This document shows, piece by piece, positions 59,539-64,000 of a stretch of DNA of 64,000 bases (position 1 is the stretch's first letter; the number at the start of each line of letters is the position of its first letter). A program made the position numbers and the translations under genes. Under the pieces are notes generated by a model. The model saw only the letters and a program-made list of their open reading frames with translations. It had not been told where the DNA came from and did no database searches. Source of the DNA: Psychrobacter sp. 1044 (GTDB lineage: Bacteria; Pseudomonadota; Gammaproteobacteria; Pseudomonadales; Moraxellaceae); the NCBI RefSeq assembly GCF_904846525.1, contig NZ_CAJHAZ010000002.1:62001-126000 (forward strand), in the 5' to 3' direction.

Positions 59539-60189
59539 ATGATGACACTTTATGGCTACTTTCGCAGCAGCACCTCGTATCGTACTCGTATCGCGATGAA
59601 TCTCAAAGGCTTAGATTATGACTATATTTCGGTCAATTTAGCAAAAGATGAGCAGTTAGCAGATGCGTTTAAATCACTCAACCCACAAGGATTGGTGCCT
59701 GTTTTACAGACCGATGATTTATTACTATATCAAAGCCCAGCCATCTTAGAATGGTTAGAAGAAGTCCATCCTAAAAACCCGCTATTACCTAAAGACGCGG
59801 CTGGACGTATGCAAGTACGCGCCATTAGCGCTATGATTGGTTGTGACATTCATCCCATTAATAACCGCCGTATCTTACAATATCTACGCAATGAGCTGGC
59901 GGTAGACGAAGAAAAAGTCATGGCGTGGTGCAACCGTTGGATGAGTGAGGGCTTTGCGGCGTTAGAAAAAATACTAGCAAAAGACAAAAGCCGTGGAAAA
60001 TTTTGCTACGGTGACAGCCCTACTTTTGCAGATTGCTATTTGATTCCTCAGGTCTCTTCGGCGCGACGTTTTAACGTGGATTTAAGTGCCTATCCCAATA
60101 TCGTCGAAATTGACACGCATTGCCGTACGCTCAAGGCCTTTTCTGACGCTGATCCTAGCATGCAGCCTGATGCGCCCAAGTCTCAATGA
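59539..60189 (+). CDS. maiA: Maleylacetoacetate isomerase
   Basis: 216 residues. The zeta-class GST motif SSTSYRTRIAMNLKG has the catalytic Ser-Ser. NPQGLVPVLQTDDLLLYQSP and the C-terminal CDIHPINNRRILQYLRNEL are also typical. It isomerises maleylacetoacetate to fumarylacetoacetate using glutathione. AAAGGA precedes the ATG. A palindromic element lies 24 bp after the stop. Confidence 0.93.
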   Translation: MMTLYGYFRSSTSYRTRIAMNLKGLDYDYISVNLAKDEQLADAFKSLNPQGLVPVLQTDDLLLYQSPAILEWLEEVHPKNPLLPKDAAGRMQVRAISAMIGCDIHPINNRRILQYLRNELAVDEEKVMAWCNRWMSEGFAALEKILAKDKSRGKFCYGDSPTFADCYLIPQVSSARRFNVDLSAYPNIVEIDTHCRTLKAFSDADPSMQPDAPKSQ

Positions 60190-60212
60190 ACAATCAAACA
60201 GAGTGCTTTCAG

Positions 60213-60281
60213 TAAGGGTGTTTTACTATTAAATGACTAGAAAATTAAATGATTAGAGAATTTAATAACAAAACGCCCTTA
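60213..60281. repeat. TA-flanked palindromic element after maiA
   Basis: TAAGGGTGTTTTACTATTAA and the right end (reverse complement TAAGGGCGTTTTGTTATTAA) form an inverted repeat of about 22 bp with 3 differences, in a 69-bp element ending in TA. No coding capacity. It resembles the MITE-like elements at 46863 and 57261 in design but has different ends. It may also serve as a terminator for maiA. Confidence 0.55.
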
Positions 60282-60565
60282 TAATTGCTGGGCTCAGAGC
60301 TCAGGGCTCAGACAAAGCAATCAAAGCGAATGACTGCCTGAAAATAGACAAAGCATCGATACTCTTAAGCCAAATACAGCATTCAATATTTCATCGAATC
60401 ATCACTTCCACTTTTTATCTCAATATAATATTTAATATATTCAAATTATTGGTTGTATAGCAGTCAACTGTTGGCTATTCTTGGTATAGGCGTTGTTATA
60501 TCTCAAATTTAGAATGAATTTTAGATAAACATACTGTTTTATACATTAAAATAAGGTTGGATATT

Positions 60566-61750
60566 ATGAGTTATACACCTTTATCAAATAACAAAGACTC
60601 TCTACCATCCCATGCCGCTCAAGATATTTATGATTTAGCCCTATCGGCTAGAGAAGAAACAGAAACCTGTAGAAAAATTGCACCGATAGTGGTCAAAAAA
60701 CTGTCAGAGTTGTCGCTATTTAGGATGGGACTGCCAAAATCGTTGGGAGGATGGCAAGGCAATCCTGTGGAAACGTTAAAGGTTTATGAGACGCTAGCCA
60801 GTGCTGAAGCCTCAGTTGCTTGGATCGTTTGGAACAATCATTTGGCCTGCACATTTGGACGATTTTTAGACGAGCCTAGCATGAAGGAGATATATAGTGA
60901 CCCCTCTCATGTCTATGCCAACTCAGCACGCCCTGAAGGGATTGCTAAACAAACCGCTGAAGGATATATGATCTCAGGTCAATGGACATTAGTATCAGGT
61001 TGTGAGTTGGCAGACTGGTTTGTGCTGCGCTGCTTGGTAATATCCGAAGGCTCGCCTACGACCCTTGGACCGGGTGCAAATCTAAAGCTGTTCTTTATTC
61101 CAAAAAAAGATGTGGAAGTGATTGATACTTGGCATGTTGGTGGACTAAATGGTACAGGCAGTCACGACATCGTCATCAAAGACGCGTTTGTACAGGAGCG
61201 TTATGCGGTCGATTTTGAAAGCCCTGTCGCCATCGATAATGCGTATAGCCGCCTACCAATCGGTTGTATTAATGCCGCTGGCTGTGCAGCAATGGCACTA
61301 GGTGTCTTAAAAGCAGCGACAGATGAGTTAATCCAAATTTGCCTTGAGAAAGTAACGCCCGGTAAAAGCCCAGATTTGCGTGATCGTGCAGCAGTACAAG
61401 CGACTATCGCTAAAAGCAAAACACTCTTAGCATCTAGGCGCGCACAATTACACAATAGTGTCGAGGTATTATGGAACGAGGCACAGCAGCAACAGAATGT
61501 CTTTACCGATATACAGCTGGCTGATGTGTGGGCAGCAGCCTGTGAGGCAGCGAGAGAAGCCAGAGCCATGGTATCGGAGATTTATGCGGTCGCTGGTACG
61601 GTCTCGCTATATAAAAAACATAGAATAGAAAGAGCGCATCGAGACATTCATGCTATTTTACAACATGGTATCGTGCAGCCACATTGGATGGAACAAGCTG
61701 GCATGGCTTATGTCGGATTGACCCCAAATGCAGCCATGTTCAGAGTATAG
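60566..61750 (+). CDS. Acyl-CoA dehydrogenase-fold flavoprotein (DszC/HpaB-like)
   Basis: 394 residues from the ATG at 60566. N-terminal helical domain (AAQDIYDLALSAREETETCR), middle beta domain (QTAEGYMISGQWTLVSGCEL, KDVEVIDTWHVGGLNGTGSH) and a C-terminal helical domain. The WTLVSG and WHVGGLNGTGSHD pattern is shared by the DszC/HpaH group of flavin-dependent monooxygenases. The typical acyl-CoA dehydrogenase catalytic Glu is not obvious. It probably oxidises an aromatic or heterocyclic substrate with reduced flavin supplied by a partner. It is not part of the tyrosine operon by distance. Confidence 0.8.
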   Translation: MSYTPLSNNKDSLPSHAAQDIYDLALSAREETETCRKIAPIVVKKLSELSLFRMGLPKSLGGWQGNPVETLKVYETLASAEASVAWIVWNNHLACTFGRFLDEPSMKEIYSDPSHVYANSARPEGIAKQTAEGYMISGQWTLVSGCELADWFVLRCLVISEGSPTTLGPGANLKLFFIPKKDVEVIDTWHVGGLNGTGSHDIVIKDAFVQERYAVDFESPVAIDNAYSRLPIGCINAAGCAAMALGVLKAATDELIQICLEKVTPGKSPDLRDRAAVQATIAKSKTLLASRRAQLHNSVEVLWNEAQQQQNVFTDIQLADVWAAACEAAREARAMVSEIYAVAGTVSLYKKHRIERAHRDIHAILQHGIVQPHWMEQAGMAYVGLTPNAAMFRV

Positions 61751-61913
61751 AATTGCTTTTGTAAAAATAAATAGGCCTTCATAGAATGAGGGCTTGTTAT
61801 CGCTTGGCTATTGAGCCAAAGAAAAACAAATCATTGTTAAAAATCAAATAGTAATTACCAAATAGTGATTACCAAATCATCACGTTGAAAACGTCTTCAT
61901 GCTCATGTCGCAA

Positions 61914-61944
61914 AAAAGCAAGACATCTGATGCCTTGCTTTTTC
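61914..61944. terminator. Bidirectional terminator between flavoprotein and adhesin
   Basis: AAAAAGCAAG (61914-61923) pairs with CTTGCTTTTT (61935-61944), A-run on one side and T-run on the other. It serves both convergent genes. A 14-bp tandem (AAATAGTGATTACC type) lies just before it near 61844-61871. Confidence 0.75.
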
Positions 61945-61999
61945 ATGACTAATTTTTATAACTAACAAATCACTTTACTTGATAGTAGGCTTGATTGCT

Positions 62000-64000
62000 T
62001 TAATCAAAATGGAAGCCTGCACCAATCGAGCCGCCAGCATTACCTTGGGTATCAGCGGTGCCGTTTACCTTCATGACCCAACGACCATCATTGGATAACT
62101 TCGAGAAGCCAATAGCAACTGCACTTTCCCCATTGTACGTTCCTATACCGCCACCGATTAAGGATTTACCAGCGATGTAAGCTTGCGGTAGTGAAGACAT
62201 TGCCATGGCGGCTGAAATACCAGCATTTGCATCGTCTTCGACTTCACCAATTTTATAACCTAGCTCATTCATGTTGTTGCCAAGTCTTTGACTAACAGCA
62301 TCTAACTGACCCATATTCACAGCATCTCTGGGAGCCATGCCATCAGCCACATCAGTGATCTTGTTACCAGCGGCGTTGATACCGCTTGCAGTCATACTAG
62401 GACCACCGACAATGCTGACACCATTATTATTGATTGTCGTATTGCCAGTTTTGACGCTATCGATATTAATATTACCGTTTAGATCAAACTTAATACTACT
62501 GCCTGCTGCTGTTGTGGTGATGTTATTACCACCTGTGAAGGTGAGGACACTGCCATCGCCTACTGGTTTGTTGATGGTAGCACCGCTATCAGCACCAAAA
62601 TTGAGACCCGCATCTATTTTATCCTTGTTCACTTTGATATTGGTCGTATTGGTGTCGATGTTTGTTTTATTCGTGGCAATATTCGTGGTATTGGTTTGGA
62701 TATTGGTGGTGTTGGCTTGGATGTTTTCATTGATAACGACTTCTCCTTGCTTAATAGAAGCAATCGCACCGTCGATACTATTTTGACCAGTACCACCAAT
62801 ATTACTATTGGTAAAGGTACCATCTACAGGATTGTAGACTGTCTCACCGCCAATGATACTACTGATGCCACTGCCTTGTGCATAGAGCTGACCACCATTG
62901 ATGGCATCTTTGCTACCTTCAGAGACATCGCCATTCACAACGTTTGTAATCTTAGTGTCGGCAGCATTGATACCCGCTTTGGTGACACTAGGTCCACCTG
63001 TAATAGTCAGCCCATTATTATTCATAATGGTATCACCCGTCGTTACGCTATCTAAATTCAGGTCTGGATTTAAATCGAAGCTAATGTCATTGACGCCTGC
63101 CAATGGTGCAGCAGCACGTAGGTCAGGGCTAACATTATTGTCCGCTGATCTAGATACTTTAATATTACCATCTGTGCTGTTCAGATCGATGGCGCTGCCT
63201 TGTTTGATCATAGTGGCAACATCACCCTGAGCCGTTAGTCCCCAACCTTGATCAAGGGCAAACGTCGTGGCATTCAACTGTCCGACAGTCGCCGCATCTG
63301 TATCTGCAATACCAGCAGCTACATTGGTGATTCTGTTAAAACCATTGTCAAGACCACTACTGCTCAGTCTAACCGTTCTACCCGGACCATTATCGGTAAA
63401 GGTAAAGCCATTACTATTCATAATGCTATTACCAATCTGCATGCTACCCTCATTGCCTAAATTCAACTGGTTATTCAGTTTCACCTGAACACCCGTTGCT
63501 GAGGCCATCGTCGTAATGTTGCTATCACCAGTGACGTTGATGGTATCACCTAAAGCAAACTGCTGGTCGTTGGCACTATTGCCATCACCGATTTTGATGC
63601 CTTTAGCCACGAGACTATTGGTTGCTGACAATTGGTCGAAGTTTACCGCATCCTTACCTGTGGTCGCTTCTGCAACGTTAGTAATTTTATTGCCACCATT
63701 GTTTAGACCATTGGCTGAGATGCTGACACCGCTACCAAAGTTTGCGCTGTTAAGACCAGTTAAATCTTTCGCAAGTTTCACGGTCAATGTGCTGGTACCG
63801 TCAGCAACGACGCCAATGTTGTTGCCATTTGACAAGTCACTTGCCACGGTCGCGCCACCTTTGATTGTCAGCTTGTCACCAAGCTGACGATTAACGGTAG
63901 TACCCGTGTCACCATCGAAATCAAAACCTTTATCGATGGTCGTGGTCGTGGCTTGTAGTTGACCAAAGTTTACGGCATCGCTGGCTATTGTACCGTTAGC
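62000..64000 (-). CDS. Trimeric autotransporter adhesin, C-terminal part
   Basis: The open frame runs off the right edge; at least 666 residues are visible, with no start seen (an internal GTG at 63847 is not the real start). Several neck-and-head segments repeat the pattern ITNVA.(A/G)...DAVN..QL, FDFDGDTGTTVNRQLGD. A stalk with repeated NTTNI units (about seven, TNIQTNTTNIATNKTNID) precedes the C-terminal anchor, which includes GYKIGEVEDDANAGISAAMA and ends in ...AGGSIGAGFHFD. It forms an outer-membrane trimer like the adhesin at 36586 but is not a close copy. Confidence 0.92.
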   Translation of the reverse strand, partial: ANGTIASDAVNFGQLQATTTTIDKGFDFDGDTGTTVNRQLGDKLTIKGGATVASDLSNGNNIGVVADGTSTLTVKLAKDLTGLNSANFGSGVSISANGLNNGGNKITNVAEATTGKDAVNFDQLSATNSLVAKGIKIGDGNSANDQQFALGDTINVTGDSNITTMASATGVQVKLNNQLNLGNEGSMQIGNSIMNSNGFTFTDNGPGRTVRLSSSGLDNGFNRITNVAAGIADTDAATVGQLNATTFALDQGWGLTAQGDVATMIKQGSAIDLNSTDGNIKVSRSADNNVSPDLRAAAPLAGVNDISFDLNPDLNLDSVTTGDTIMNNNGLTITGGPSVTKAGINAADTKITNVVNGDVSEGSKDAINGGQLYAQGSGISSIIGGETVYNPVDGTFTNSNIGGTGQNSIDGAIASIKQGEVVINENIQANTTNIQTNTTNIATNKTNIDTNTTNIKVNKDKIDAGLNFGADSGATINKPVGDGSVLTFTGGNNITTTAAGSSIKFDLNGNINIDSVKTGNTTINNNGVSIVGGPSMTASGINAAGNKITDVADGMAPRDAVNMGQLDAVSQRLGNNMNELGYKIGEVEDDANAGISAAMAMSSLPQAYIAGKSLIGGGIGTYNGESAVAIGFSKLSNDGRWVMKVNGTADTQGNAGGSIGAGFHFD

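Noticed and set aside
62337-63887. Several plus-strand frames opposite the second adhesin
   Set aside because: They are antisense to repetitive adhesin coding DNA, have hydrophobic low-complexity composition and lack ribosome sites.

Overview
The window reads as chromosome of a Moraxellaceae gammaproteobacterium, most likely Psychrobacter. This is an inference from the moderate-to-low G+C, from the gene content (urtABCDE plus urease, ferric-hydroxamate uptake, trimeric autotransporters, tyrosine degradation) and from a Moraxellaceae-like prophage. No rRNA gene and no complete tRNA gene was seen.

Positions 1-21166 are one end of a lambdoid-type prophage whose other end lies left of the window. 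Read on the minus strand from about 10.7 kb leftward it carries cro, a cII-like gene, a Rha/KilAC-type gene, a replication protein with five 22-bp iterons inside its coding sequence, a chain of overlapping small genes, a DUF1064 nuclease, a gene in the position of an antiterminator, a row of intrinsic terminators, small and large terminase, a Mu gp29-like portal and a Mu gpF-like head protein. Read on the plus strand it carries the cI repressor, a block of cargo genes (10.8-15.8 kb: excalibur protein, lipoprotein, XRE plus ImmA pair, small secreted protein, two paralogues, zinc-ribbon membrane protein), then a second operator region and an early operon with a Sak4-like ATPase, SSB, a possible clamp-fold protein and an excisionase-like gene. 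It ends at a 24-bp tRNA 3' end (21143-21166), the likely attachment site. Five copies of one 18-bp operator lie in two clusters, 10713-10778 and 15851-15902, as OR and OL do in lambda.

Positions 21.4-36.3 kb hold an FAD dehydrogenase and then a complete urea module: urtABCDE (urea ABC importer) followed by ureD, ureA, a fused ureB-ureC gene, ureE, ureF, ureG and a hupE/ureJ permease. Upstream of urtA are three TGGTGCA boxes and a near-consensus sigma-54 element, pointing to nitrogen control.

Positions 36.5-49.8 kb hold a trimeric autotransporter with fifteen 45-bp stalk repeats, an M14 carboxypeptidase, a phospholipase D remnant, a GST, a DUF3817 protein, the fhuCDB iron-hydroxamate operon with a Fur-like box, and an NhaC antiporter.

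Positions 49.8-60.2 kb form a phenylalanine/tyrosine catabolic cluster: phhA and phhB (Phe to Tyr), tyrB (Tyr to 4-hydroxyphenylpyruvate), hppD (to homogentisate), maiA and fahA (maleylacetoacetate to fumarate and acetoacetate), with LysR and IclR regulators, a TRAP binding protein and a VOC-fold protein. A homogentisate dioxygenase gene (hmgA) is missing from the cluster; the VOC protein is a candidate to fill that step. The window closes with an acyl-CoA dehydrogenase-like flavoprotein and the C-terminal part of a second trimeric autotransporter that runs off the right edge. Short TA-flanked palindromes resembling MITEs sit at 46863, 57261 and 60213.
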